Positions 20,691-29,472 of a DNA stretch of 64,000 bases are shown one piece after another. The stretch is from Salinarimonas ramus (GTDB taxonomy: Bacteria; Pseudomonadota; Alphaproteobacteria; Rhizobiales; Beijerinckiaceae). Every line of letters begins with the position of its first letter. Position 1 is the first letter of the stretch. The DNA lies in the NCBI RefSeq assembly GCF_014645695.1, contig NZ_BMMF01000005.1, positions 359,797 through 423,796 of the forward strand, read 5' to 3'. The position numbers and the translations under genes are program-made. Under the pieces are notes generated by a model. It saw only the letters and a program-made list of their open reading frames with translations. It searched no databases and had not been told where the DNA came from.

Positions 20691-21281
20691 TCAGCGCAGC
20701 CGCTTCAAACGCGCGCTCACCCGGTCGAGATAGCGTTCGCGCTCCTCCCGGCTCGCCGAGTCCATCTCGTGGAGGCCCATCCAGAAGGTCTCGCAGCGCG
20801 GCGCGAAGAGGACGCCCAGCCCGGTGAGCAGCATGCGCCGTCCGGGCATGCCCATGAACCACCACCACCAGCGCGGCGCGCCCAGCGTCGAGATCGCGCC
20901 GAGGACGCGGATGTTCGTGAGCAGGCGGGAGATCGGCTTGCCTTTCTCCGGCATGCCGAAGGTGGCGTGGGGCACGAACACCCGCTCGACCCAGCCCTTG
21001 AGCATGGCCGGCGGTCCGTACCACCAGGTCGGGTAGACGAAGATCAGCGCCTCGCAGGCCTTCAGCCGCGCGAGGTGGGCGGCGACCGGCGCCTCGTTGA
21101 CGCCCGGCTCGTGATAGGCGCGCCGTTCGTCCGCCGAGAGGACGGGGTCGAAGCCCTCGGCGTAGAGGTCGAGGAGATCGACCGAATGCCCCGCCGCTTC
21201 CAGAGCGCCGACGGCGCGGTCGCGCACCGCCGCGTTGAAGCTCTCCGGCACCGGATGGCAATAGACGAGGAGAACGCGCAT
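20691..21281 (-). CDS. NAD(P)H quinone oxidoreductase, flavodoxin-like fold (second paralogue)
   Basis: A 196-aa Flavodoxin_2 protein related to MdaB and NQO1-type reductases that pass two electrons from NAD(P)H to quinones through FAD or FMN. It begins MRVLLVYCHPVPESFNAAV. The flavin-contacting stretch is FVYPTWWYGPPAMLKGWVER (about 76-95). It shares its layout and LYAEGFDPVLS segment with the gene immediately upstream, so the pair arose by duplication. Its ATG shares one base with the upstream stop (TGATG), implying coupled translation. The substrate is unknown. Confidence 0.86.
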   Translation of the reverse strand: MRVLLVYCHPVPESFNAAVRDRAVGALEAAGHSVDLLDLYAEGFDPVLSADERRAYHEPGVNEAPVAAHLARLKACEALIFVYPTWWYGPPAMLKGWVERVFVPHATFGMPEKGKPISRLLTNIRVLGAISTLGAPRWWWWFMGMPGRRMLLTGLGVLFAPRCETFWMGLHEMDSASREERERYLDRVSARLKRLR

Positions 21282-21862
21282 CAGACCCCCGCGAGCGTCG
21301 CCTGGACCCGGTCGAGGAAGGCCTTGCGGCTCTCGGGCGTGGCGTTGTTCATGTCGTAATGGGCGAGATAGGCCGCCTTCGCGCCGGGCGCCGCGAGCAC
21401 GCGCAGCATGCGCATGACGCAGCGCCGCGGCGGATCGCCCATGAGGAAGGCCCGCCAGCGCGAGGCGCCGTAGGTCGTCACCGACATGAGCAGGCGGATG
21501 TTGCGCAAGGCCGGCGCGACCTTGCCGTCGGCGATGACGAAGCTGACGCCCGGCAGGAAGACCCGGTCGAGGAAGCCCTTGAGGATCGCGGGGAAGCCGA
21601 AGTTCCAGACCGGGTTGACGAGAACGAGCCCGTCCGCGGCCTCGAGCCGCCGCACGTAGTCCTCGACCGGCATGCGGTTCGTCGGCGTCTCGTGATAGCC
21701 CCGCCGCTCCGCGAGCGAGAGCACCGGGTCGAAACCCTCCGCGTAGAGGTCGCAATCGTCGACCTCGTGACCCGCGGCGGTGAGCGTTGCGACGACGGTG
21801 CGATGGAGGGCCGCGACGTAGCTCTCCGGGTCCGGATGCGCGTAGAGAACGAGGATGCGCAT
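21281..21862 (-). CDS. NAD(P)H quinone oxidoreductase, flavodoxin-like fold (first paralogue)
   Basis: A 193-aa Flavodoxin_2 reductase, clearly paralogous to the downstream gene. Flavin-binding elements are LVLYAHPDPESYVAAL at the N-terminus and LVNPVWNFGFPAILKGFLDR (about 80-99). Both copies conserve LYAEGFDPVLS and the E-R-R-x-Y-H-E segment. The differing W-x-F-G-F versus W-W-Y-G-P flavin loops suggest the two have diverged in substrate. It is first in a two-gene unit; upstream is an inverted-repeat element rather than another gene. Confidence 0.86.
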   Translation of the reverse strand: MRILVLYAHPDPESYVAALHRTVVATLTAAGHEVDDCDLYAEGFDPVLSLAERRGYHETPTNRMPVEDYVRRLEAADGLVLVNPVWNFGFPAILKGFLDRVFLPGVSFVIADGKVAPALRNIRLLMSVTTYGASRWRAFLMGDPPRRCVMRMLRVLAAPGAKAAYLAHYDMNNATPESRKAFLDRVQATLAGV

Positions 21863-21880
21863 GTCAGGCGCTCCCGCCCT

Positions 21881-22082
21881 TCTCCTTCCCTGTAGGGGAA
21901 GGTGGCGCCGCGCGTAGCGCGGTGACGGATGGGGCGCGCGGGACGCGCGTTCGGCGCAGCCGAAAAGACGGTTCGATGCCGCAAACCAAGGCTTCCGCTG
22001 CGCGGAACGCGTCGCTGCGCGCCGCGCCCCATCCGTCTCGCCGCTTCGCGGCGATCCACCTTCCCCTACCGGGAAGGAGAGA
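21881..22082. repeat. Intergenic inverted-repeat element
   Basis: Two arms of about 58-60 bases (21881-21940 and 22023-22082) are near-perfect reverse complements around an 82-base spacer. Each arm contains its own small hairpins, for example CCGCGCGTAGCGCGG. The element fills the whole gap between two leftward genes. The layout resembles short palindromic intergenic elements known in rhizobia; no transposase is present. Confidence 0.7.
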
Positions 22083-22114
22083 GGGGCGCGCAGCGCTCTG
22101 CGTCGCGATCATCC

Positions 22115-23530
22115 TCACGCCTCCGCCAAGCCGCGGAAGAGGAAGGTCTTGCCGGAGCGGTAGTCGTAGCTCGGGTCCTCCCAGGCGATCATCTTGCCGG
22201 GGTTGAGCAGCCCCTGCGGGTCCGCCTCGCGCTTGAAGGCGAGCTGGACCTCGTCGGTCTGCTTCATGCCGCCCTCTTCCAGCGTGTAGCGGTGGGGATT
22301 GAAGATCGGCGCGCCCATCTCCTCGTGGATCGCCATGATCTCGTCGAGCCGCTCCTCGCTCGTGAAGCGCACGAGCGGCAGGCCGAAGCAGGTGACCTTG
22401 CCGTCGAACTTCACGAACTCGAGGTGTGCCGGCAGCTCGTCGCCGAAGCGCTCGTGGATCCTCGTCACGAGCTCGACCTGGTTCGGGAACGGGTAGAGGA
22501 CCTGGAGATAGGTGATCGTGGGATCGTCGCGCAGCGCGCGCAGGGTCGTGTGGTTCCAGGCGAGCTCGAAGACCGGCGGCAAGCCCTTGGCGTCCTCCGG
22601 AGCGAGCGTGTCGTTGCGGAAGAGCAGCTCCGAGCCGCGATGCCGTGCGGCGAAGGCGAGGTAGGGCGTGAGCGCGAAATCCGCGACCATGGCGAGCACC
22701 AGATGCTTCTCGCGCGGCAGGTACTTGCGATGGCGCTTGAAATGGTCGTGCGGCACGGGTGCCGCCACGACGGCGAGCTCCTTGAGGAGGAGCCCGTCCT
22801 GCTCGCCCGCGGAATTGGCGAACTCGGTCGCCTCGCGCAGCGTGTCGAAGCCGTGGATGACGTCGACCCAGGCATAGGCGGGGGTGAGCGGCATCTCGAC
22901 CTTGGTGATGATGCCGTTGGTGCCGTAGGCGTGCGAGACCTTGTGCAGGTCGTCGCCCGTGAGGGTCAGGACCCGCGGGCTCGCCTCCATCGTCACCACC
23001 TCGAGCGAGATGATGTTGCCCGCGTCCCGCAGCCCGCCCCAGCGGATCGAGCCGACGCCGCCGGAGCCGCCGGCGATGAAGCCGCCGATGGAGGCGGTGT
23101 GGTAGGTCGAGGGATGGAGCCGGATCTCCTGGCGCGAATCGGCGCGGGTCGTCTTGTCCATGGCCGCGACGACGGCGCCGGGCTCGGCCACGACGCGCCC
23201 GTGATGGATCTCGGTGACCGCGTTGAAGAGCGAGAGGTCGAGCACGATGCCGCCCGAGAGCGGCATGGCCTGCCCGTAATTGCCCGTGCCCGTTCCCCGC
23301 GGCGTCACCGGGATGCCGAGGGCGAAGGCGACCTCGAGCGTGCGCACCACCTCGTCGCGGCTCTTCGGCGAGACGACGACGTCCCCGCTCACCTCGTCGA
23401 GCTGGCGCTTGAGCGTCGGCGAGTACCAGTAGAAGTCGCGGCTCTTCTGCTTGACCAGCGCGGGGTTCGTCTCGGTCTTGATGCCGTCCAGCCGCGATAC
23501 CAGGCCGTCGATGTCGTAGCGGGCGCTCAT
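22115..23530 (-). CDS. FAD-binding oxidoreductase (GlcD/vanillyl-alcohol oxidase type)
   Basis: A 471-aa FAD_binding_4 enzyme. The FAD pyrophosphate loop is TPRGTGTGNYGQAMP (about 77-91) and the second cofactor segment is GGFIAGGSGGVGSIRWGG (about 150-167). The C-terminal half forms the substrate cap, ending in the family's LLNPGKMI. The ATG at 23530 is preferred because AGGAG lies 5 bases upstream. It is last in a leftward operon with an NMT1-type ABC transporter and a CodA-like amidohydrolase, 46 bases after the amidohydrolase stop, so it probably oxidises a product of that pathway. The substrate is not known. Confidence 0.85.
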   Translation of the reverse strand: MSARYDIDGLVSRLDGIKTETNPALVKQKSRDFYWYSPTLKRQLDEVSGDVVVSPKSRDEVVRTLEVAFALGIPVTPRGTGTGNYGQAMPLSGGIVLDLSLFNAVTEIHHGRVVAEPGAVVAAMDKTTRADSRQEIRLHPSTYHTASIGGFIAGGSGGVGSIRWGGLRDAGNIISLEVVTMEASPRVLTLTGDDLHKVSHAYGTNGIITKVEMPLTPAYAWVDVIHGFDTLREATEFANSAGEQDGLLLKELAVVAAPVPHDHFKRHRKYLPREKHLVLAMVADFALTPYLAFAARHRGSELLFRNDTLAPEDAKGLPPVFELAWNHTTLRALRDDPTITYLQVLYPFPNQVELVTRIHERFGDELPAHLEFVKFDGKVTCFGLPLVRFTSEERLDEIMAIHEEMGAPIFNPHRYTLEEGGMKQTDEVQLAFKREADPQGLLNPGKMIAWEDPSYDYRSGKTFLFRGLAEA

Positions 23531-23576
23531 GGTCACTCCTGTAGGGGGCTCGTCGTCTCGGGCGCGTCGTCGTCTC

Positions 23577-24941
23577 TCAGCGGTGCATCAGGTCGTCGAG
23601 CTCGGCATAGTCGGGCGGGCGCGCGTCGAGGGGGCGGCCGGCGAGGACGACGAGCCGATCCGATTGCGGGCGCGCCAGGAGCTCGTCCATGGAGCGGGCG
23701 CGCACGAGGACGAAATCGGCGGCGTCACCCGCCTCCAGCCGGCCGGCACGATCGAGACCCATGATGTCGGCGGGCGTCGCCGCGATCGCGCGCAGCCAGT
23801 CGCGCCCCGCGTGATCGAGATGGAGGATGCGCGTCGCCTCGCGGAAGACCTCGATCGGGTCGAGGTCGCCGTAGGCGTAGAACGGATCGCGCGTGTTGTC
23901 CGAGGCGACCATGACGGGCACGCCCGCGGCCTTGAGCTCGTGCAGCGGCGCGACCCCGCGATGGCGCGGCGTGCGGCCGTCCGCGCGGTCCTGGAGGTAC
24001 ATGTTGCACATCGGCAGCGACACGACGGCGATGCGCGCCTGCGCCACCTTGTCGATCACGCGGGTGAACTCGGTGTCGTCCATCGTGGCGAGCGCGCAGC
24101 AATGGCCGGCGAGGATGCGCCCGGGGAAGCGGTTGCGGATCGCGGCATCCGCGATGCGCTCGAGCGTGCGCGCCTCGGGGGCGAGGCTCTCGTCCACATG
24201 CAGGTCGAGGTCGAGGCCCTCGGCGGCGGCCGCCTTCATCATGATGTCGAGGGCGAGGTCGAGGCGCTCGCCCGGCGCCTCGCCCAGGAAGGTGACGCCG
24301 CCGAGCACGCCTTCGTAGCGCGCCGTCGTCGAGACGATCTCGTGGAAGGCGCCGGGATCGTCGTGGATCAGGTCGAGGGGGAAGAGCGAGGCCGCCTGCA
24401 GCGTGAGGATCCCCCGCCAGGTCTCGCGCATCTCGGCGAAGACGGGCCAGGAGATCGCCGTCTGCCGGCCGAACGAATCGAGATGCGTGCGCAGCGCGCC
24501 CGTGCCGTGGGCGAGCGCGCAGCGCAGCGAGAAGTCCATGCGCCGGGCGAGGTCGTCGGCGCTCCAGCGCGCCTCGCGATCCTCGCCCGCCGCGGAGAGC
24601 GCACCGGCGAAGGTGCCGTCGGGATTGGGCTTTCGCGGCCAGATGTGGCCCTTGTCGATGTGGGTGTGCACGTCGACGAGCCGCGGCAGCAGGATGCGCC
24701 CGTTAAGATCGACGCGCGGCAGGTCGTCCCCGTCGAGATGGAAGCCGCCGGCGGGACCGATGCCGGCGATGCGCCCGTCCTCCACGACGACGTCGATGCG
24801 CGCGAAGCCGTCGGCGTCGCCCGCGATGCCGGAGGCCTGGACGAGACAGAGCGGCGAGCGCGCGTTCTCGATGCGCCAGGCGCGCGCGCCGGCGATCTCG
24901 GGCGGTAGCGCCGGCGCGTGGGACGCGAACGGATCGGGCAT
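23577..24941 (-). CDS. CodA-like amidohydrolase (cytosine deaminase family)
   Basis: A 454-aa metal-dependent amidohydrolase. Metal ligands are seen in VDVHTHIDKGH (about 93), DLDLHVDES, AGHCCAL and VASDNTRDP, the arrangement of cytosine deaminase and isopropylammelide-type hydrolases. The Lys after H-x-H-I-D is typical of the CodA branch. The ATG at 24941 shares one base with the permease stop, so transport and hydrolysis are translationally coupled. Likely substrate: a heterocyclic amide or amine imported by the adjacent transporter. Pyrimidines are one possibility, but nothing here decides it. Confidence 0.85.
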   Translation of the reverse strand: MPDPFASHAPALPPEIAGARAWRIENARSPLCLVQASGIAGDADGFARIDVVVEDGRIAGIGPAGGFHLDGDDLPRVDLNGRILLPRLVDVHTHIDKGHIWPRKPNPDGTFAGALSAAGEDREARWSADDLARRMDFSLRCALAHGTGALRTHLDSFGRQTAISWPVFAEMRETWRGILTLQAASLFPLDLIHDDPGAFHEIVSTTARYEGVLGGVTFLGEAPGERLDLALDIMMKAAAAEGLDLDLHVDESLAPEARTLERIADAAIRNRFPGRILAGHCCALATMDDTEFTRVIDKVAQARIAVVSLPMCNMYLQDRADGRTPRHRGVAPLHELKAAGVPVMVASDNTRDPFYAYGDLDPIEVFREATRILHLDHAGRDWLRAIAATPADIMGLDRAGRLEAGDAADFVLVRARSMDELLARPQSDRLVVLAGRPLDARPPDYAELDDLMHR

Positions 24942-25882
24942 CAGCGCTCCTCCGAGAGGGCGCTCTCGTGCCAGCGCCGCAGCAGGAGATGCGACACGGT
25001 GGAAAGCGCGAGGAAGATGACGACGCCCGTGGCCGAGAGAAGCGCGAGGGCGGCGAACAGGCGGGGGATGTTGAGCCGGAACTGGCTCTCCAGGATGCGA
25101 TAGGCGAGGCCCGAGCCGGCGCCGGCGGAGCCCGCGGCGATCTCCGCGACGACGGCGCCGATGAGCGCGAGGCCGCCGGCGATCTTGAGCCCGGCGAGGA
25201 AGTAGGGCAGCGCGGCGGGCCGGCGCAGGTACCACAGCGCCTTCACCCGCGAGAGGAAGCGCCCGAGCCAGGGCGGCGCCCAGCGCGGCTTCGTGGCGCC
25301 GTAGAGGTCGAACAGCTCCAGCAGGTTGCGATCCACCGACTGGAGGCCGAGCGTCGTGTTCGACAGGATCGGGAAGAAGGCGACGATCCAGGCGCAGGTC
25401 AGGACGGCGGCCTCCTGCGGCATGTAGATGAGCAGCAGCGGCGAGATCGCGACGACGGGCGTCACCTGCAGCACCACCGCGTAGGGATAGAGCGAGTATT
25501 CGACGAGCCGCGACAGCGACAGGAGCACGGCCAGCCCCACGCCGCCCACGACGGCGAGGAGGAGGCCGAGGAAGGTCGTCTGCAGCGTCTGGACGAGCGA
25601 GGTGGCGAGCACCGGCCAGTCCGAGATCAGCGTCTTCAGGATCAGGGTCGGGGCGGGCAGGATGTAGTGCGGCACCTCGTAGGCGACGACGTAGCGCTCC
25701 CAGCCCACGATCACGAGGGCGAAGACCGCGAGCGGCAGGGCGATGCGCAGGATCTTGGAGCGATCCCGCGCCGCCGCGGGGGCGGCCGCGCCGCGGGTCT
25801 CGGCCCGAGTATGTTCGCGGGTCTCGCCCCGCGCATCGCTCACGGTGCCGCCGACGACGGCTCTGGTCTCGCTCACGCCCAC
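24941..25882 (-). CDS. ABC transporter permease, SsuC/TauC/ThiX type
   Basis: A 313-aa inner-membrane permease. A basic, Ala-rich cytosolic tail of about 45 residues precedes the first helix ILRIALPLAVFALVIVGW; about six transmembrane segments follow. The cytoplasmic EAA-type loop is split by a small insertion around ELFDLYGATKPRWAPP, where G-A-T/S plus hydrophobics contact the ATPase. It is preceded by the ATPase (25 bases) and its stop overlaps the amidohydrolase start by one base. Confidence 0.9.
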   Translation of the reverse strand: MGVSETRAVVGGTVSDARGETREHTRAETRGAAAPAAARDRSKILRIALPLAVFALVIVGWERYVVAYEVPHYILPAPTLILKTLISDWPVLATSLVQTLQTTFLGLLLAVVGGVGLAVLLSLSRLVEYSLYPYAVVLQVTPVVAISPLLLIYMPQEAAVLTCAWIVAFFPILSNTTLGLQSVDRNLLELFDLYGATKPRWAPPWLGRFLSRVKALWYLRRPAALPYFLAGLKIAGGLALIGAVVAEIAAGSAGAGSGLAYRILESQFRLNIPRLFAALALLSATGVVIFLALSTVSHLLLRRWHESALSEER

Positions 25883-25907
25883 GCTCCGCTCACTGACACG
25901 TCATGCA

Positions 25908-26729
25908 CTAGAGATGCTCCTGCGCGCCCATGGCGCCGTGGAGTGCGGCGCTCGCCTCCCGGCAGAGCCTGCCGTAGAGCGGCGTCGTGCGAAAGGTCTC
26001 GTCGCGGGGGATCGGCTCCTCGACGGGGATCTCGGCGACGATCCGTCCGGGCCGCGCCGCCATCACCACGATGCGCGTGGAGAGGTAGACGCTTTCGTAG
26101 ACCGAATGCGTGACGAACACGATCGTGCAGCCGAATTCCTGCTGCAGGCGCAGGAGGTCGTCGTTGAGCTTGAACCGCGTGATCTCGTCGAGCGCGGCGA
26201 AGGGCTCGTCCATCAAGAGGATGCGCGGGCGCAGCGACAGCGCGCGGGCGATGGAGACGCGCATCTTCATGCCGCCGGAGAGCTCGCGCGGATAGGCGTG
26301 GGCGAATTTCGACAGGCCCACGAGCGCGAGGGATGCGTCGATCGCCTCCTGCGCGCGGGCGCGTGCGACGCCGCGCAGGCGCAACGGCAGGAAGACGTTG
26401 TCGGCGACGCTCGCCCACGGCATCAGCGTCGGCTCCTGGAAGACGAAGCCGATCTCGCCGCGATGGTCCTCCCCCGTGCCGCCGCCGGCCCAGGCGACGC
26501 GGCCGGTCGAGGGTGCGACGAGGCCGGCGAGGATGCGCAGAGCCGTCGACTTGCCGCAGCCCGAGGGGCCCAGCAGCGAGACGAACTCGTTCTCGCGGAT
26601 GTCGAGGTCGAGCCCGGAGAGCGCGACGGTTCCGTTGGCGAAGGTCTTGTCGACGCCCTCCAGGGCGACGAGGGACGGTGCCCGGCTCGGTGGCTGGTCG
26701 GGGGCCGGCCTGGCCTGTATCGCGCTCAT
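25908..26729 (-). CDS. ABC transporter ATP-binding protein, nitrate/sulfonate/HMP type
   Basis: A 273-aa ATPase with all motifs: Walker A LLGPSGCGKST (about 53-63), Q-loop GFVFQEPTLMPW, signature LSGGMKMRVSIARAL, Walker B ILLMDEPFAALDE and switch His VTHSV. It belongs to the TauB/SsuB branch, which works with NMT1-like binding proteins. It lies between the binding-protein gene (97 bases upstream) and the permease. Confidence 0.93.
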   Translation of the reverse strand: MSAIQARPAPDQPPSRAPSLVALEGVDKTFANGTVALSGLDLDIRENEFVSLLGPSGCGKSTALRILAGLVAPSTGRVAWAGGGTGEDHRGEIGFVFQEPTLMPWASVADNVFLPLRLRGVARARAQEAIDASLALVGLSKFAHAYPRELSGGMKMRVSIARALSLRPRILLMDEPFAALDEITRFKLNDDLLRLQQEFGCTIVFVTHSVYESVYLSTRIVVMAARPGRIVAEIPVEEPIPRDETFRTTPLYGRLCREASAALHGAMGAQEHL

Positions 26730-26826
26730 CGGCTCGGGTCTCTGCTCCCGTCTCGCATCGTGTCGCCGTCTACCGGGGGCGAGCCGGTCGTCGTCTCGCC
26801 CCCGGTCTCGCGGACCCGGTCTCCCG

Positions 26827-27870
26827 TCACTGCGCGGGGCGCAGCTCCAGGCCGACGCCCTTGTTGACGAAGTCGAGCGTGTAGGCCTGCGTGTAGTCGA
26901 GGTCGGCCGGGAAGAGGCCGGCGGCGACCATCTTGTCGAAGAAGCTCTTCATCCGCTCGTCCGTCATGGCGCCGATGCCGAGCTCCAGCGCCTCGCCTGA
27001 ATCGACGATGCCGTATTCCTTCATCTTCTCGATGGAATAGGCGATCTGGTCGTTCGTCATCTCGGGGTTGTCGGCCTTGATCATCTCGTTGGCGGCGGCG
27101 TTGTCGCCGTAGAGATAATTGTACCAGCCGATGGCCGAGCCGTCGACGAAGCACTGGACGACGTCCGGCTCGTTCTCGACGAGCTCGCGGCGGGTCTCGA
27201 TCATGGTCGAATAGGTGTCGAAGCCGTAATCCGCGAGCAGGAAGACGTTGGGCGTGATGCCCGCCTCGCGCTCCACCGCCAACGGCTCGGAGGTGAGGTA
27301 ACCCTGCTGCACCGCGTCCGTGTCGGCGATGAAGGGCGCCGGGTTGAACGTGTAGGGCTTCGTCTGCTCCTCGGTGAAGCCGTACTCGGTGATCAGCCAC
27401 TGATAGAAGGTCGCGAGGCCCTCGCGGCCGACGTAGATCGACTGGGAGTCCTTCAGGCTCTCGAACGTGTCGTGCACGCCCGGATGCGACATCAGGATCT
27501 GCGGCTCCTTCTGGAAGGAGGCGGCCACGACGAGCGTGGGGATGCCCTCCTGGATCGCCGAGAAGGACTGGATCATGTTGCCGCCCATGTAGAAGTCGAT
27601 GCGGCCCACCGGCAGGAGCATGCGGTTGTTCGCCTGCGGCCCGCCGGGGACGATCTCGACGGACAGGCCGCATGCCTCGTAGGTGCCGTCGGCGACGGCC
27701 TGGTAATAGCCGCCGTGCTCGGCCTGGGCGACCCAGTTGGTGCCGAAGCGCACCTCGCGCAGGTCGCCGTCCTGGGCGTTCGCCGGGACCGCGAGGATCG
27801 GGACCGCGAGGACACAGAGCGCGAGCGTGGAGACGGCTGCGGCCAGCGCCGCGGCGGGTGAATGCGTCAT
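26827..27870 (-). CDS. NMT1/THI5-like ABC transporter substrate-binding protein
   Basis: A 347-aa periplasmic binding protein. The signal peptide has a hydrophobic core around STLALCVLAVPILAVPANA, with cleavage near residue 32. The mature opening REVRFGTNWVAQAEHGGYYQA is the NMT1 pattern of proteins that bind hydroxymethylpyrimidine, nitrate, sulfonate or related small organics. FYMGGNMIQSFSAIQEGIP continues the family pattern. First gene of the five-gene uptake/catabolic operon. A 12-base palindrome lies about 40 bases upstream and could be an operator. Confidence 0.88.
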   Translation of the reverse strand: MTHSPAAALAAAVSTLALCVLAVPILAVPANAQDGDLREVRFGTNWVAQAEHGGYYQAVADGTYEACGLSVEIVPGGPQANNRMLLPVGRIDFYMGGNMIQSFSAIQEGIPTLVVAASFQKEPQILMSHPGVHDTFESLKDSQSIYVGREGLATFYQWLITEYGFTEEQTKPYTFNPAPFIADTDAVQQGYLTSEPLAVEREAGITPNVFLLADYGFDTYSTMIETRRELVENEPDVVQCFVDGSAIGWYNYLYGDNAAANEMIKADNPEMTNDQIAYSIEKMKEYGIVDSGEALELGIGAMTDERMKSFFDKMVAAGLFPADLDYTQAYTLDFVNKGVGLELRPAQ

Positions 27871-27907
27871 CGTTGCCTATCCCTGCCAGTTCGAAATGCC
27901 TAAGGCG

Positions 27908-27919
27908 TGGGCATGCCCA
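27908..27919. promoter_or_regulatory. Palindromic operator candidate upstream of the ABC operon
   Basis: TGGGCATGCCCA, a perfect 12-base palindrome 38 bases before the binding-protein start, within the 256-base divergent gap to the GNAT gene. The gap holds no TPP-riboswitch core. The regulator is unknown. Confidence 0.3.
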
Positions 27920-28126
27920 TCGCGCCGGCTCGCATCCTCGCGAGCCCAGCCGCGCTTGGCAAGGCTCGTGCCGCGCGCCGCGCGACCGCGCGGGTGCGGC
28001 GGGAACGCACAGGCCGAGATTGCGAGGCGGAGAATCGAGCGCCGCGACGCGACGGCGCAGCGCGCGCCGTCCGCTTCGACGAACGCACCTCTTCCCAGCG
28101 CGCGCGACGCGGCATAGACTTTCCTC

Positions 28127-28636
28127 ATGAGCGAGCTCGTCACAGGCATCAGGCATGCGAAGCCGGCCGACGCCGGCGCCATCTCCCGGGTCTTCGACGC
28201 GGCCTGGCGGGAAGCCTATGGCGGCATCATCCCGGGCGTCGCGCTCGAGCGCATGATCCAGCGGCGAGGCCCGCGCTGGTGGGCCTTCTCGCTGCGCCGC
28301 GGGCGACCGCTGGCCGTGCTCGACGTCGGCAAGAAGATCGTGGGATACGCCTCCTACGGCCGCTGCCGCGACCGCGCGCTGCCCGCCGAGGGCGAGGTCG
28401 ACGAGCTCTACCTCGCACCGGAATACCAGGGCGTCGGTCTCGGCCGGCGGCTGTTCCGGGCGGTGCTCAACGATCTCGACCATCGCGGTGCGCGCAGCGT
28501 GGCGGTCTGGTCGCTCTCGCAGAACGAGCGGGCCTGCGCCTTCTACGAGCACATGGGCGGGCGGCTCGTCGCCCGCGGGAAGGAGCGCATCGGACCCGAT
28601 GCGCTGCCCAAGCAGGCCTACCTGTTCGAGCGCTGA
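28127..28636 (+). CDS. GNAT-family N-acetyltransferase
   Basis: A 169-aa acetyl-CoA-dependent acetyltransferase. Motif A is VDELYLAPEYQGVGLGRRLF (about 86-105), with the acetyl-CoA-binding Q-G-V-G-L-G turn. Motif B is the region NERACAFYEHMGGRL, where N-x-x-A-x-x-F-Y is typical of GNAT. It stands alone between the ABC operon and ppa, and nothing in context tells its substrate. Confidence 0.9.
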   Translation: MSELVTGIRHAKPADAGAISRVFDAAWREAYGGIIPGVALERMIQRRGPRWWAFSLRRGRPLAVLDVGKKIVGYASYGRCRDRALPAEGEVDELYLAPEYQGVGLGRRLFRAVLNDLDHRGARSVAVWSLSQNERACAFYEHMGGRLVARGKERIGPDALPKQAYLFER

Positions 28637-28774
28637 TCGCACCACGCCCGACGCGAACCGGCGAAAGTCGTCCTTGTGCGGCGCGGCGTCCGCCGCTACT
28701 CAGCGCGCGACCGCAAGACTCGCGCCCACAAGACCCGCGGCGCGCGAGACGTGCCCGCGAGAGGGAGAACCGGC

Positions 28775-29317
28775 ATGCGCATCGATGCAGTGTCCATCGG
28801 CAAGAACCCGCCCCACGAGGTGAACGTCATCATCGAGGTGCCGATCGGCGGCGAGCCGATCAAGTACGAGCTGGACAAGGCGGCCGGCACGCTGGTCGTC
28901 GACCGCTTCCTCTACACCTCGATGCGGTATCCGGGGAATTACGGCTTCGTCCCGCACACGCTCTCCGACGACGGCGATCCCGTCGACGTGCTCGTGGCCA
29001 ACACCCGCGCCATCGTGCCCGGCGCGATCATCGCCGTGCGGCCGGTGGGCGTGCTGATCATGGAGGACGAGGCGGGCCAGGACGAGAAGATCATCGCCGT
29101 CCCGACGACGAAGCTCACGCGTCGCTACGAGAGCGTGAAGACCATCACCGACATGCCGAAGATCACGCTCGAGCAGATCGAGCACTTCTTCACGCACTAC
29201 AAGGACCTCGAGCCCGGCAAGTGGGTGAAGATCGTGCGCTGGGGCGATGCCGAGGAAGCGCTGCAGATGGTCTCGAAGGCCATCGAGAAGGGCAAGGCCA
29301 CCAAGCCGCAGGGCTGA
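28775..29317 (+). CDS. ppa: Inorganic pyrophosphatase, family I
   Basis: A 180-aa soluble pyrophosphatase that drives biosynthesis by cleaving PPi. Family I active-site residues are seen in [18 protein letters not shown] and the Mg-binding [10 protein letters not shown] (D-x-D-P-x-D). The ATG at 28775 is preceded by GAGGGAGA and gives the standard [13 protein letters not shown] start; the frame is open for 33 codons more upstream but that part is not conserved. Monocistronic. Confidence 0.96.
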   Translation: MRIDAVSIGKNPPHEVNVIIEVPIGGEPIKYELDKAAGTLVVDRFLYTSMRYPGNYGFVPHTLSDDGDPVDVLVANTRAIVPGAIIAVRPVGVLIMEDEAGQDEKIIAVPTTKLTRRYESVKTITDMPKITLEQIEHFFTHYKDLEPGKWVKIVRWGDAEEALQMVSKAIEKGKATKPQG

Positions 29318-29472
29318 GCGCGGGTGCGACGCAGGGCTAGGCAAGACGGCGTCCGCCGCATAGGCTGACATGCGAGCGTAGCGTCCTCGTGCGGCGGGAC
29401 GGCGGCGTGCGGTGCCCGAGCGCCGCGCCTGCCCGCCCCGATCACGCCGCAACCGACCTCGAGAGCCCGACC

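Noticed and set aside
27871-28126. Possible thiamine riboswitch before the NMT1-type operon
   Set aside because: Neither the CUGAGA nor the GAUCUGGAUAAUGCCAGC core is present on the relevant strand.
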